Notes: a model not told the origin generated them from the letters alone. A DNA stretch of 64,000 nt from an uncultured Candidatus Melainabacteria bacterium (GCA_934718085.1 CAKUZL010000002.1:186001-250000); one strand, 5' to 3'; shown: positions 7,886-16,178, counted from the stretch's first letter. Translations and numbers: made by a program.

Positions 7886-8428
7886 TCAACGTTCGCCGGG
7901 TTTGTAAACTTCTTTGCCGGTGTTTACATATTTTCTTAAAACTTCGCGACCTCTTTCGGGGCAGATTTCGCCGTAAACTTCGATGTTTCGGTTTGCGAAT
8001 TCTTTAATCCAGTCGGGTTTAAAGCCTTCGTCGAAGCCGGTTATTGTTTCCACGTCTTTTGAGTTGACCGAGTAGAAAACGCGTTTGATTCCCGACCACA
8101 TGATGGCGCCGGCGCACATAATGCAGGGTTCCGCGGTTACGTACAGAGAAAGGTCGAACGGTGCAAGGTCGTAGGTTTTGAGTTTTTCGTGAGCTTTTTT
8201 GATTGTGTTGACTTCGGCATGCCAAAGGCAGCATTGTTCTTTTACCACGGTATTTGCGGATTTTGCGACGAGATTGCCTTCTTTGTCGTAAACGGCAGCC
8301 AAAAAGGGTCCGTAGCCTTCGTTAATCAATTTTTCGTTTTCGTCCTGCAATTCGTTCAGAATTTTGCAGGCTTTTTCGTACTCTTGTTCGGAGAGCGGCG
8401 TTTTGCCGTAAACGTAATCTGCGCACAT
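7886..8428 (-). CDS. Guanine deaminase-like nucleoside/nucleobase deaminase
   Basis: A 180-residue member of the cytidine deaminase superfamily. The zinc site is intact: HAEVNTI (zinc ligand His and catalytic Glu), and PCIMCAGAI with both Cys ligands. Downstream IKRVFYSVNSKDVETITGFDEGF resembles the FDDSF region of bacterial guanine deaminase rather than TadA. The long N-terminal helix and YGPFLAAVYDKEGNLVAK fit the same group. It probably hydrolyses guanine to xanthine in purine salvage, though a related substrate cannot be excluded. AGAGG precedes the ATG. The promoter probably lies within the end of bioD (TATAAT on the minus strand at 8462-8467). Confidence 0.75.
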   Translation of the reverse strand: MCADYVYGKTPLSEQEYEKACKILNELQDENEKLINEGYGPFLAAVYDKEGNLVAKSANTVVKEQCCLWHAEVNTIKKAHEKLKTYDLAPFDLSLYVTAEPCIMCAGAIMWSGIKRVFYSVNSKDVETITGFDEGFKPDWIKEFANRNIEVYGEICPERGREVLRKYVNTGKEVYKPGER

Positions 8429-8476
8429 GTCTTATACACCTCTTTTTATTGATACGTGCCGATTATACCACAAAAT

Positions 8477-9181
8477 TCAATTGTCGTCGCGCAGTTTCGG
8501 AATTTCCATTCCGAAAACGCCTTCAAGGTTTACGGAGCTCAAAATCGTGTCGATTAGCCCCGAGGCGGTTGTGCTTTTGATTTTTTTGACAATTCCCAAA
8601 ATCGGCAGTTGAAGGTTTTCCGCCAAAAAAACGGGGTAGAGTTTTGCGTATTTGTCGGGTTTTTCGGGGTAGTTGTTTATGATAATTCCTTTAACTTCGA
8701 TATGTCTGTTTTTGGCGCATTCGGCAATCATCGCGGTTTCTTCGAACGAATTTACGTCGGTCACGATGACGACCGATGCCGAAAGGCTTTTTATAAGCTC
8801 AGCGACGTTGATTTCTTCGGAGATCGGGGTTAAAAAATTTCCGTCGAAGTCGACAAAAATCACGTCGCAGTTTTGGGAAAGTTTTACGTAACTTTTGAGC
8901 AACGTTTCGAGCAAAATCGGGTCTCCGGCGTTTTTTGCGACTTCCTCGGGAATGCCTTTTTCTTTGAAAATGTAGGGTGATTCGATTTTAATGTATGGGT
9001 CGGTTTGAGTGATAAAGGCGGTGTCTTTGGAAATCAGAAATCCGTTTTTTTCGATAGCGCCGGTTTGCACCGGTTTAAAGACCCCGGAAAAATATCCGAG
9101 AGACTGCATTAAAGCGGCAAGACCCGCTGTTATAACGGTTTTACCCGTATTTTTCCCCGCAGGCATAATAAATATATTCAT
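8477..9181 (-). CDS. bioD: Dethiobiotin synthetase (ATP-dependent)
   Basis: Penultimate step of biotin synthesis, closing the ureido ring of diaminopelargonic acid with CO2 and ATP. The 234 residues begin with the BioD P-loop (PAGKNTGKTVITAGLA) and KPVQTGA. They continue with a VDFDGNFLTP strand and VTDVNSFEETAMIAECAK, VKGIIINNYPE, typical of the deethiobiotin/CobQ-type P-loop fold. No other biotin genes lie nearby. The start codon has no Shine-Dalgarno sequence: a TATAAT box on the minus strand ends only 6 nt before the ATG, suggesting a leaderless mRNA. Confidence 0.82.
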   Translation of the reverse strand: MNIFIMPAGKNTGKTVITAGLAALMQSLGYFSGVFKPVQTGAIEKNGFLISKDTAFITQTDPYIKIESPYIFKEKGIPEEVAKNAGDPILLETLLKSYVKLSQNCDVIFVDFDGNFLTPISEEINVAELIKSLSASVVIVTDVNSFEETAMIAECAKNRHIEVKGIIINNYPEKPDKYAKLYPVFLAENLQLPILGIVKKIKSTTASGLIDTILSSVNLEGVFGMEIPKLRDDN

Positions 9182-9187
9182 GTCGTG

Positions 9188-9193
9188 ATTATA
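9188..9193 (-). promoter_or_regulatory. -10 box of bioD, 6 nt before the start codon
   Basis: TATAAT on the minus strand with CACGAC between it and the ATG. No good -35 element was found at normal spacing. With transcription starting about 7 nt after the box, the mRNA would begin at or next to the start codon. Confidence 0.45.
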
Positions 9194-9367
9194 TAATTAA
9201 ATTGTGTTAATTCCCTCAACCCGAGAGTCGAATTTTTTTGAGAATTTAAGTTTTATGAATGAATTTCGAATTATTTTGTTGTAAATCTTAATATTTCGTT
9301 ATAAAATGATGACAAAGTAAGGTTTTGTATTAATATAAATGTGTAGCACGAAAAAGGATGTTTAAAT

Positions 9368-9625
9368 ATGGTAAACGGACCCGAAAAATCTTTGAATAAT
9401 ATATTTTCGCAAAAGTTTGTTCCCATGCCGACCAAAACGTCGACGGTTACTCGTACGACGACCGGTACATCGTTTAACAACCCTTTTATTTCCGCGAATA
9501 CTCAAAATTTCAAAACCGAAAATAAAACGTACGGCGTCAACAAGCCTGCTTTGAACGGTTATTATGCGGGCGAGTACAACGGAAAACCGAATATTGTCGG
9601 AAAACGTTTGTTCCTCGAAGCTTAA
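9368..9625 (+). CDS. Small orphan protein (85 aa), Thr/Asn-rich
   Basis: Not recognised. It is a polar, probably disordered protein rich in Thr, Asn and Lys, with no membrane segment or signal peptide. Its end, YYAGEYNGKPNIVGKRLFLEA, is the most structured-looking part. An AAAGGA ribosome-binding site lies 11-16 nt before the ATG, and codon use (many CpG codons) matches neighbouring real genes, which is why I accept it as coding. It is divergent from bioD and stands alone. Confidence 0.55.
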   Translation: MVNGPEKSLNNIFSQKFVPMPTKTSTVTRTTTGTSFNNPFISANTQNFKTENKTYGVNKPALNGYYAGEYNGKPNIVGKRLFLEA

Positions 9626-9840
9626 TCGCTGCGGTTGAAACGTAAGTATAAGGGATATGAAATTTACCCGAAAGCGCGGCTCCTCGTGTGGGTAAGTGTG
9701 CCGTGGTTTGTACCTGTACAGTTTGTTAAAATTGTGAAGAGACGTATTTTGCGGTGATGGTTGCCGAAAATACGAAAATTGCTGCGGTTCGGTTTACGTA
9801 GAAATGTAAAAATTTGCGGCGGTTTCCTCCGTTTAAGGGT
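9626..9840. other. Intergenic stretch, no gene recognised
   Basis: About 215 nt between the 85-aa orphan and the promoter of the DUF721 gene. It contains a 12-bp interrupted palindrome TGTACCTGTACA at 9709-9720, which could be an operator. No convincing ORF, tRNA or known RNA family is seen. A 12-codon ORF at 9658 is probably chance. Confidence 0.4.
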
Positions 9841-9867
9841 TTGAAATTTTTCAAAAAGTGTTATAAT
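9841..9867 (+). promoter_or_regulatory. Promoter of the DUF721 gene
   Basis: TTGAAA at 9841-9846 and TATAAT at 9862-9867, with a 15-nt spacer (16 if read as TTTGAA). The -10 box ends 7 nt before the ATG at 9875, and there is no ribosome-binding site. The transcript is predicted to be leaderless. Confidence 0.5.
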
Positions 9868-9874
9868 TTATAAC

Positions 9875-10327
9875 ATGGACAAGAATGCCGAAAATGCCTT
9901 TTTGAAAGATGATTCCCGCAAAAATTCCGAGAACGAAAGTTCTTCGATTTTGCCGGGGTCGGCTTTGTTTAAAAAGCTTTACGGTAATTTTGTTCCCGAA
10001 AAGTCGGGATTGTCAAAGCGCGGCGTCGTTTCGTGCTCCGAAATTATGAAGGACTTCGGAAAGATGTTGCAGGAAAAAATCCCCGACGATATCGCGCTCA
10101 GAACCGATTTTTTGAAGGTTTGGGAGGATGTCGCCCCTCATAATGTCCGCAAATACTCACAAGCCGTTGAACTCACAAAAGACGGTGTTTTAAAGGTTTT
10201 TTGCGAAAACTCCGCGGCGGCGTTCGAACTCAACTCGAAAAAATCTCAAATCAATCAAAAACTTTCGGCGGAAGCTGAGGCGGTCGGGCTTGAATATATG
10301 ACTTTTCGGGTCGTTTATCACAAATAA
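9875..10327 (+). CDS. DUF721/DciA-like protein
   Basis: A 150-residue protein with a disordered Ser/Asn-rich first third, then a compact domain at about 80-150: FLKVWEDVAPHNVRKYSQAVELTKDGVLKV, FCENSAAAFELNSKKSQI. This pattern (WxxxV, hot Ser/Pro helix, dGvL-V strand, s-aaW/F-eL helix) is that of DUF721, whose best-known member DciA helps load the replicative helicase DnaB. The match is by eye and moderate. It is followed after 13 nt by the prepilin-like gene, so the two may be cotranscribed despite unrelated roles. Confidence 0.6.
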   Translation: MDKNAENAFLKDDSRKNSENESSSILPGSALFKKLYGNFVPEKSGLSKRGVVSCSEIMKDFGKMLQEKIPDDIALRTDFLKVWEDVAPHNVRKYSQAVELTKDGVLKVFCENSAAAFELNSKKSQINQKLSAEAEAVGLEYMTFRVVYHK

Positions 10328-10340
10328 CGAGGGTGGAAAT

Positions 10341-12200
10341 ATGAAGAAATATAACGCTTTTTCGCTTGTGGAAGTTTTGATAACTTTGTTGGTCTTAAGC
10401 CTTGTTTTTACGGCAATGATACCGGTTTTTGTAAACTCTAAGGTTTCTCCCGGCGAAGCTCCTTGGCGGTATGTCGTGAACGGAACGTTGTCTAATGTCG
10501 CGGGGGTTTACGGCGCGGCATCGGATTCTTCGCCGGTTGTTATCGGTGCAAACAAAATTCCGGTCGACTCAAAAGTTGCGGCAGGCGATGCAAATACGCT
10601 TTTCGGCAAACAAAGCCCGAAACTTATGATTGTCACAAAACCGGAAGACTCTGAAACTCCGACCGCAAGAAGACACTTAATCGACTTTTTTCAAGCCAAT
10701 TCCGACGGAACATACACTAACCTCGGTAAATTTACAACCGACAAATACGGCAATATCGGAATAGGTCGATTTACCTTGGAGAATTTGGCTTTTGTTGCCG
10801 GTAATGATAATTGGGGAAAAAATAACATCGCAATAGGTAACAATGCTATGTCGGGATGTTCTTCGAGTGATTCTTCGTATTGTGTTCAGACAACGGAAAA
10901 TACCGGGTCAAATAATATAGCTATCGGTGAGGATAGCTTAACTTCAAATACGACAGGGTACAATAACTCAGCTGTAGGTTCTCTGAGTTTGTTTTCAAAT
11001 ACAACCGGAGACGGCAATGTTGCTGTTGGTAATTCCGGTTTAAGATCAAATATTTCCGGTTCTGAAAATCTTGCTGTCGGTAGTTTCACTTTGTATTCGA
11101 ATACGACCGGAGGCTACAATGTTGCTGCCGGCGCAAGGAGTTTACAACAAAATATTACCGGTAACAACAATACGGCTGTCGGTAGCCAGAGTTTATACTC
11201 GAATAAGACAGGAAGCAACAATGTTGCTGTCGGTTATCACGCAGGTACTTGTTCGGAATGTGCAGATTTATCATACAAATTGTATATAGAAGGTGACGGC
11301 TATGGTTTTACGGGGGCAAATGCTCTCATTTACGGTGAGTTTGACAATAGGGTTGTGAAATTGAACGGTAAAACAGTTACCGTCGGGACGAGCGACGCGA
11401 CTCAGGTTGATATTCACGGAACGACACTTAATCTTGCAAAGGCTTCCGGCTCAAGGGTTTACGTCGGTGCGTCCGGGTCGACTGTTTATATAAAAGGCTC
11501 GACTTATTCGACTTCCGATGCCCGTTTAAAAAATATCGGTGCGGATTTCACGTCAGGACTTGACAAAATAGACAAAATCAACGTCAAACATTTCACGTTC
11601 AAAGACGACAAAACAAAAACTCCGCGGGTCGGGGTTATCGCTCAGGATTTGCAAAAAATCTTTCCGAACAGCGTAACAAAAGACGACAAGGGCTTTTTGA
11701 ACATCAACAAAGACGAAATGTTTTACGCGGTCATAAACTCCGTCAAAGAACTTCATCAAATGTTTACGGATTTTTGCTCGTCGATAAAGGCTTCCGTCGA
11801 TTCGTTGACGGCAAAAGTCGTTGATTTGGACAAACGCGTGAGCGCTCTGGAAAAAGCTTCGTGTGCGTGTGATTGCGGTAAAAGTTGCGCTTGTGAACGT
11901 TGTGCGTGTGACGTCGGTTGTTTGTGCGGCTGTGATGTCTGCAAAAACGGTACATACGGATGTTCAACGGGTAAAAAGTCGGATTGCAAATGCGCTTGCG
12001 GAGATACTTCAAAAGTCGCATGCGCCTGCGGTTGTGCGACGAAAAAAGTTGCCTGCTCGTGCGCTGCCGTCAAAACCTCAAAATGCTCGAGCGACTTGAA
12101 CTCGCGGCTTTCGGAACTCGAAAAACAAAACGCCGACCTCAAAAAACAAACGGAAGAACTTCAAAAACAAGTCAAATTTCTGATGTCTCGGCAAAAATAA
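10341..12200 (+). CDS. Prepilin-like protein with tail-spike-type repeats, S74 chaperone domain and Cys-rich coiled-coil tail
   Basis: A 619-residue chimera. Residues 1-30 are a type IV prepilin leader and helix, with cleavage expected in YNA/FSLVEVLITLL; Ala replaces the usual Gly at -1. Residues 161-302 hold eight NNxAVGxxSL-type repeats of YadA-head/tail-spike kind (NNIAIGNNAM, GNVAVGNSGL, NNTAVGSQSL and others). Residues about 390-475 are a peptidase S74 intramolecular chaperone (TSDARLKNIG, GVIAQDLQKIFPNSV, INSVKELHQ), which in phage and adhesin proteins trimerises and can cut itself off. Then come a coiled coil, a segment C508-C582 with 21 cysteines mostly as CxC, and a final coiled coil. 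A GAGGGTGG site precedes the ATG. It is probably a surface-exposed trimeric fibre exported through a pilin-type system; substrate and role are unknown. Confidence 0.85.
   Translation: MKKYNAFSLVEVLITLLVLSLVFTAMIPVFVNSKVSPGEAPWRYVVNGTLSNVAGVYGAASDSSPVVIGANKIPVDSKVAAGDANTLFGKQSPKLMIVTKPEDSETPTARRHLIDFFQANSDGTYTNLGKFTTDKYGNIGIGRFTLENLAFVAGNDNWGKNNIAIGNNAMSGCSSSDSSYCVQTTENTGSNNIAIGEDSLTSNTTGYNNSAVGSLSLFSNTTGDGNVAVGNSGLRSNISGSENLAVGSFTLYSNTTGGYNVAAGARSLQQNITGNNNTAVGSQSLYSNKTGSNNVAVGYHAGTCSECADLSYKLYIEGDGYGFTGANALIYGEFDNRVVKLNGKTVTVGTSDATQVDIHGTTLNLAKASGSRVYVGASGSTVYIKGSTYSTSDARLKNIGADFTSGLDKIDKINVKHFTFKDDKTKTPRVGVIAQDLQKIFPNSVTKDDKGFLNINKDEMFYAVINSVKELHQMFTDFCSSIKASVDSLTAKVVDLDKRVSALEKASCACDCGKSCACERCACDVGCLCGCDVCKNGTYGCSTGKKSDCKCACGDTSKVACACGCATKKVACSCAAVKTSKCSSDLNSRLSELEKQNADLKKQTEELQKQVKFLMSRQK
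10821..11246 (+). repeat. In-gene tandem repeats encoding NNxAVG head motifs
   Basis: Eight degenerate repeats inside the prepilin-S74 gene. Each encodes an asparagine-rich turn plus AVG/AIG and a Ser-Leu. The best-conserved units are 63-66 nt apart. Such arrays in trimeric adhesin heads can expand or contract by recombination. Confidence 0.8.
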
Positions 12201-12222
12201 TTGATTTATGTTTTGACAAATT

Positions 12223-12247
12223 CGCGCCCCTCACGGGCGCGTTTTTT
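12223..12247 (+). terminator. Terminator of the prepilin-S74 gene
   Basis: CGCGCCC pairs with GGGCGCG around CTCAC, followed by six T, 22 nt after the stop codon. Confidence 0.88.
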
Positions 12248-12652
12248 GTATGTAGCGGGGGTCTGCGTTTTACGAGGAGCTCTGACTTTGTGTTTTTAAG
12301 GTTCTCGACGTTTTGAAAAGGGGATTGAATTTGCCGATTAAAAAGAATTTCAATGTTAGTGCGCTTTTCCCGGCGGTTAAAATTAACGCTTGGTTTAAGG
12401 TTCCGATGCTTTGCGGGGTTTTGTGCAAAAATTTCACATTCGATGAATGTTTTTCATTTTTAATACCGGAAAACACTACATACTCTTAAAAACGCTATGT
12501 TAAGTTTTGTGAAGCGGGGCGTTGCGGAAATTTTTCGGTAGCGGAAAAATTTGTAGCGTTCGTGTGTCTTTTTTGGAAGTTCGGCTTTCTGAATTTTTTG
12601 TCGAGATGTGTGGGCAAACAATAGTCGCGACAATGCATTGTGCGGGCAAAAT
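12248..12652. other. 405-nt non-coding stretch between convergent genes
   Basis: Lies between the terminators of two convergent genes. The only ORFs in it are short, overlap poorly conserved-looking sequence and lack ribosome-binding sites. I saw no tRNA, tmRNA or RNase P signature. Its length is unusual for this compact window, so an unrecognised small RNA or a decayed gene is possible. Confidence 0.4.
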
Positions 12653-12680
12653 AAAAAAGAGCCCGCGTGAGCTCTTTTTT
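12653..12680 (-). terminator. Terminator of the 857-aa coiled-coil gene
   Basis: AAAAAAGAGC pairs with GCTCTTTTTT around CCGCGTGA. It is symmetrical, so it could stop transcription from either side. It lies 18 nt beyond the stop codon of the minus-strand gene. Confidence 0.85.
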
Positions 12681-12697
12681 GTGATTTCTTCGGACGT

Positions 12698-15271
12698 TTA
12701 GCCGTATCCGAAGTCGCCTCCCGTGCCGCCGACCGCCGACGAAAGTGCCGCGAAGTCTTTTGCCGCTTGTCTGTTGCCTCCGCTTTTTTGCTCTTTCAAA
12801 AAGGCAAGGGCGTCTTCCGTGTTTTTGAATTGTTTTCCGTATTTTGAGTTGATTTCGTCCAGTTTTTTGCGTGCGGTCGAATTTTGCGTGTCGACACCGG
12901 AGTCTTGTGAAATTCCGTTTGCGACGGTCGCTTTGGCAAAAGTTCCCGAAAGATTTTGTGCTTTTGCCGTTTTCCCGAGCAGATTGTTGAAAAATCCGGA
13001 TTTTTTCTTTGCGACGGTTTTGTCTTTTTGGTTTTTGTCGTCGAGTTTGTCGGTCTTTTCGTCTTGTTTTTCCTCTTCTTCGGCTTTTTCCGTTTTATCC
13101 GACTTCTTGGTCTCGTCGGTCTTTTCGATTTTATCGGCGGAATCGGTCTTCACGGGCTCTTCCGCGGGGGTATCGACAGTGGTCGGTTTGATTGCCGTTT
13201 CCGTAGAAATGCTCGGGGTTTCGGGAATTTCAATCGTCGGTTCGTTCGACAAAACAACCGGTTTGGGTTCGTTTGAAACAGGTGTTTCGGGCTCTTTAAC
13301 CTCCGGAGTGTCGACCGCCTTGTCGATACTCGTGCCGCCTTTTGCCATGTCGCTTACCGTGTCAATCGTGCTTTGTTCGGTGTTTGAAGTATTTGAGGTT
13401 GTTTCCGCTTTTTCGCTCGATTTGCTTTCCGTCATTTTACTTACGGTTTCGATTTGAGCATCCTCAATCTCGGGCATTTCGGTCTTTTGTTTTTGTTGCC
13501 CCATAAGGTTTTGCATTGCTTTCAAGGTTTCGGGGCTTGATAAACCGATGCCGACCGAAGCGATACCCGTCCCGAGTGCGCCCAAATTACCGGCCGAGCT
13601 GCTTTGTTGCGAACCCGACAAACTTTGCGTCAACCCGGACAACAAGTCGTTCAAAATATTTGAACCTTGATTTATCTTGCCTGCCGTGCCCGTTGCCTTC
13701 AAAACGAGGTTTGCTTTGTTTATCAGGTCGTTCGCGTTCTTTGTTTCTTCTGTCGCTTTTTGCGTAAGCTCGCTGATTTTGCTCGTATTTTCTTTTATTT
13801 TTGCGAGTTCCTCCTTATTTTTCGCCTGCAATTCTTTTATTTCACTTTGCAAACGCTTAATTTCGCCGTCCGCCGCGGTTATGCCTTCTTGAGCTTTTGC
13901 GGACTGCTCTTTGCCCTGAGCGACTTTTTCGTCGGCTTGTGCTTTCTTTTCGGTATGAGTGGTTTTTTCCTGTTCTGCGTTGGCTTTTTCGGTTTGCGCC
14001 GACTTGATGTTCATCTGTGAAGTCTTAATCCCGGCTTCCGCCTGCGTTTTTTGCGCCGTTGCACTTGCCATCAAAGCCGTTCCCTGTGCTTCGACCGCAG
14101 TACCCTTCGCAATCAGTGCGGCACCCGCCGCCGCGGTAAACGGATTGCTTGACATCGCAGTTCCTTTTGCAATCATTGCTTTACCGGATGTCAAAAGTTG
14201 GTTAGCCTGTTTTATTCCTGCGTTTGCGACCTTTAACAGCCCCTGAAACGACTTCAACTGAGCCTGAGCCGCTTCAAGTTGCGCCTGAGCTTTTTGTATT
14301 TTTAATTCCGCTGCCTGAATGCTTTTTGCTTCCGCCTGCGAAATTTGAGTCTGCTCGGAAACCTGAGTGTCGGCTTTCGCTTTTTCCTGAGTCTTTTCCG
14401 CTTTAACCTCAGTCTGTTTGCCTTTGTCGACCTCGTCCGTTGCGATTTGTCCTTTATTGGTTACAATGTTGTTTTCGCTCGTGACTTTTTCGGCGCCCGC
14501 TTCGTTCGCGCCTGTCAAAGCCTCTTTTGCCGCTTTCTTCGACGCGGTTTCCTCCGTACCGAGCCCTGTAAGCTTTGCCAATTCTTTCTGACCGAGCTCT
14601 TTTCCGTACTGCTTTATCCCGTCTTTTATCTGCGAAAATACGTCCGCTTTGCCGGTGTCGATACCTTTGTATTCTGCATCGCCCTTTACGTTGCCGACGG
14701 TCGCGGCTCCGGACGAAAGGTTCAATGTCGGCATTGTATAAGCGTTTACGCCGGCATTTTTTAACGCACCGTAAACGTCGTCAGTTTTTTCAAAAACCTC
14801 TCCGCTCGCTTCTTTCTGCTCGTCGGTCAGCTTTATATTTTCTTCCAAAAATTTTGTCGCGTCGTCCGTAACGTCGTGAGCCTCCTTCATTTCCGCTTCG
14901 GATGCTTCTTTCGTCGATTGAGCGTCTCCGGGGTCTGTCTCGTCGCCGACTTTGCTCCCTCCGCCGGTCTCTTTTGCCGAAATAGAAAATGTTATACTGT
15001 CTCCCGCGTTCCCGAGGTTGCCGCTTCCCGCCAACGAACTCGAAAGCTCGCTCGAAGAAGATTTCTTCCCGCTATCTACCTTTGGCGACGTCGAAAACAA
15101 CCCCGCCGTAATCGACCCGACAAATTTCCCGACGGCTCCGAACACGGATCCGGATTTTTCTTCCTTTTCCTTTTGCTCGCTCTTCTCGGCACTGTTTGCG
15201 TTGTCGACTTTGTACGATTTTTGCAAAATTTTGTTCAGTTCATCAAAATTTCGGTTGATACTTTGACCCAT
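12698..15271 (-). CDS. Long coiled-coil protein with hydrophobic Ala/Gly/Thr hairpin tip (857 aa)
   Basis: Not recognised. The N-terminal ~280 residues are polar and contain a helical KDGIKQYGKELGQKELAKL. From about 290 to 530 there are two long Ala/Glu/Lys/Gln-rich coiled-coil arms. They flank a segment rich in small hydrophobic residues (KAMIAKGTAMSSNPFTAAAG, ALIAKGTAVEAQGTALMASA) that contains an internal repeat IAKGTA. The C-terminal third is Thr/Ser/Glu/Pro-rich and disordered with KTEKAEEEEKQ-type runs, ending in Gly-rich SSAVGGTGGDFGYG. There is no signal peptide. The layout, arms around an amphipathic tip, recalls proteins that insert into or bridge membranes, but that is only a structural analogy. 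It is transcribed alone. Confidence 0.6.
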   Translation of the reverse strand: MGQSINRNFDELNKILQKSYKVDNANSAEKSEQKEKEEKSGSVFGAVGKFVGSITAGLFSTSPKVDSGKKSSSSELSSSLAGSGNLGNAGDSITFSISAKETGGGSKVGDETDPGDAQSTKEASEAEMKEAHDVTDDATKFLEENIKLTDEQKEASGEVFEKTDDVYGALKNAGVNAYTMPTLNLSSGAATVGNVKGDAEYKGIDTGKADVFSQIKDGIKQYGKELGQKELAKLTGLGTEETASKKAAKEALTGANEAGAEKVTSENNIVTNKGQIATDEVDKGKQTEVKAEKTQEKAKADTQVSEQTQISQAEAKSIQAAELKIQKAQAQLEAAQAQLKSFQGLLKVANAGIKQANQLLTSGKAMIAKGTAMSSNPFTAAAGAALIAKGTAVEAQGTALMASATAQKTQAEAGIKTSQMNIKSAQTEKANAEQEKTTHTEKKAQADEKVAQGKEQSAKAQEGITAADGEIKRLQSEIKELQAKNKEELAKIKENTSKISELTQKATEETKNANDLINKANLVLKATGTAGKINQGSNILNDLLSGLTQSLSGSQQSSSAGNLGALGTGIASVGIGLSSPETLKAMQNLMGQQKQKTEMPEIEDAQIETVSKMTESKSSEKAETTSNTSNTEQSTIDTVSDMAKGGTSIDKAVDTPEVKEPETPVSNEPKPVVLSNEPTIEIPETPSISTETAIKPTTVDTPAEEPVKTDSADKIEKTDETKKSDKTEKAEEEEKQDEKTDKLDDKNQKDKTVAKKKSGFFNNLLGKTAKAQNLSGTFAKATVANGISQDSGVDTQNSTARKKLDEINSKYGKQFKNTEDALAFLKEQKSGGNRQAAKDFAALSSAVGGTGGDFGYG

Positions 15272-15487
15272 GCCGCATTTCCTTTCACTTGAATTATTTT
15301 TCCTTCTCCATGTCGGCTCAAATCCGTTCGAACTTTAATTTTGTCCGGCTTAAAACCCGATAATGTTACATTTTGTAAAATATATAATAAATCTTTTTTA
15401 TCTTTTTTTACATTTTTCGGCTATTGCATTTTTGTCAAAAAAATGTTATTTTAGCTTCAGACTGTTATTATTACATCGGAGGTTCTC

Positions 15488-15793
15488 ATGTCAAGAGAAG
15501 AAAATAGCGGACTTATGTTCGGATTGGGCATTCTCGCAGGTGTTGTCGCAGGTATCACAGCAGGCGTTCTGCTTGCTCCTCAATCCGGCGAAGAAACCCG
15601 AAAACAATTAAAAGAAGGCGTAGAAGACCTTAACGAGTCGTCTTCCGTCGAAAACTTCAAAAAACGCGCACTCATTTCCGCGGATATCTTTCGCTACAAA
15701 ATCGAAAGAGCATTCAGACATCTGCGCAATTCCGTCCGCGCAAGAAGACTCGCTAAAGCTAAAGATAAAGAACACACGGTTTACGGTATTTAG
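15488..15793 (+). CDS. YtxH-like stress-type membrane protein (101 aa)
   Basis: A Gly/Ala-rich membrane segment near the N-terminus (about residues 9-29) ends in LLAPQSGEETRKQLKE, the hallmark of the YtxH family (Gram-positive general-stress proteins, also common in other phyla). The C-terminal half is basic (RNSVRARRLAKAKDKE). First of three consecutive genes, with a CGGAGG ribosome-binding site. The third gene encodes a paralogue. Function unknown; probably an envelope-associated structural or stress protein. Confidence 0.8.
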   Translation: MSREENSGLMFGLGILAGVVAGITAGVLLAPQSGEETRKQLKEGVEDLNESSSVENFKKRALISADIFRYKIERAFRHLRNSVRARRLAKAKDKEHTVYGI

Positions 15794-15802
15794 AGGTTTA
15801 TT

Positions 15803-16162
15803 ATGTTTATAAGTTCCGAATCAGCGCTCACAATGCTCCTGGCGGTTTCTTCCGTCGCTGTCGTTGTCGTCGCCGTCTTCCTCGTCAGATTTCTTGTCGA
15901 GCTCGTTAAACTCACGGAAAAATTGAACTTTATTGCTTCAAGCGTTCAAAACGATTTGGCTCCGGCTCTCGCCGAAATAAAAAAGGCTTTAACCAACATA
16001 AATTCAATTACTTCTTCCGCCGAAAACAAGTTTAACAACGTTAAACACTCTCTCGCAAAAGTCGTCGCCGTAGGCGCCGCAGCCGCTTTCGGAATGAAAG
16101 GCTTCACAAGAAGCTTTTTTACAGGACTCAAAACAGGGTTCGATTTGTTCAGAAAAAAATAA
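15803..16162 (+). CDS. DUF948-like membrane protein (119 aa)
   Basis: Residues 8-32 are one membrane helix (LLAVSSVAVVVVAVFLVRFLVELV). A helical stretch of heptad-like repeats follows (LNFIASSVQNDLAPALAEIKKAL), as in DUF948 proteins, which often occur beside YtxH genes. A second weak hydrophobic part lies near residue 90. Placed between two YtxH genes with gaps of 9 and 16 nt, so the three form one operon. The role is not established; the pairing with YtxH suggests a joint envelope function. Confidence 0.7.
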   Translation: MFISSESALTMLLAVSSVAVVVVAVFLVRFLVELVKLTEKLNFIASSVQNDLAPALAEIKKALTNINSITSSAENKFNNVKHSLAKVVAVGAAAAFGMKGFTRSFFTGLKTGFDLFRKK

Positions 16163-16178
16163 AAAAAGGAGAAAAAAT

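Noticed and set aside
9658..9696. 12-codon ORF with a GGGAT-like site before it, as a possible leader peptide
   Set aside because: No attenuator hairpin, no run of regulatory codons and no biosynthetic gene downstream; likely chance.
10341..12200. Prophage remnant suggested by the S74 tail-spike chaperone domain
   Set aside because: No other phage genes nearby; the prepilin leader and adhesin-type repeats show it is a cellular surface protein.
12723..13457. Long plus-strand frames opposite the 857-aa coiled-coil gene
   Set aside because: They are antisense shadows of a strongly biased Lys/Glu/Ala-rich coding sequence and lack ribosome-binding sites.
12698..15271. Type III secretion translocator
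   Set aside because: Only a general hairpin-like layout is shared; no secretion apparatus or chaperone genes are in the window.
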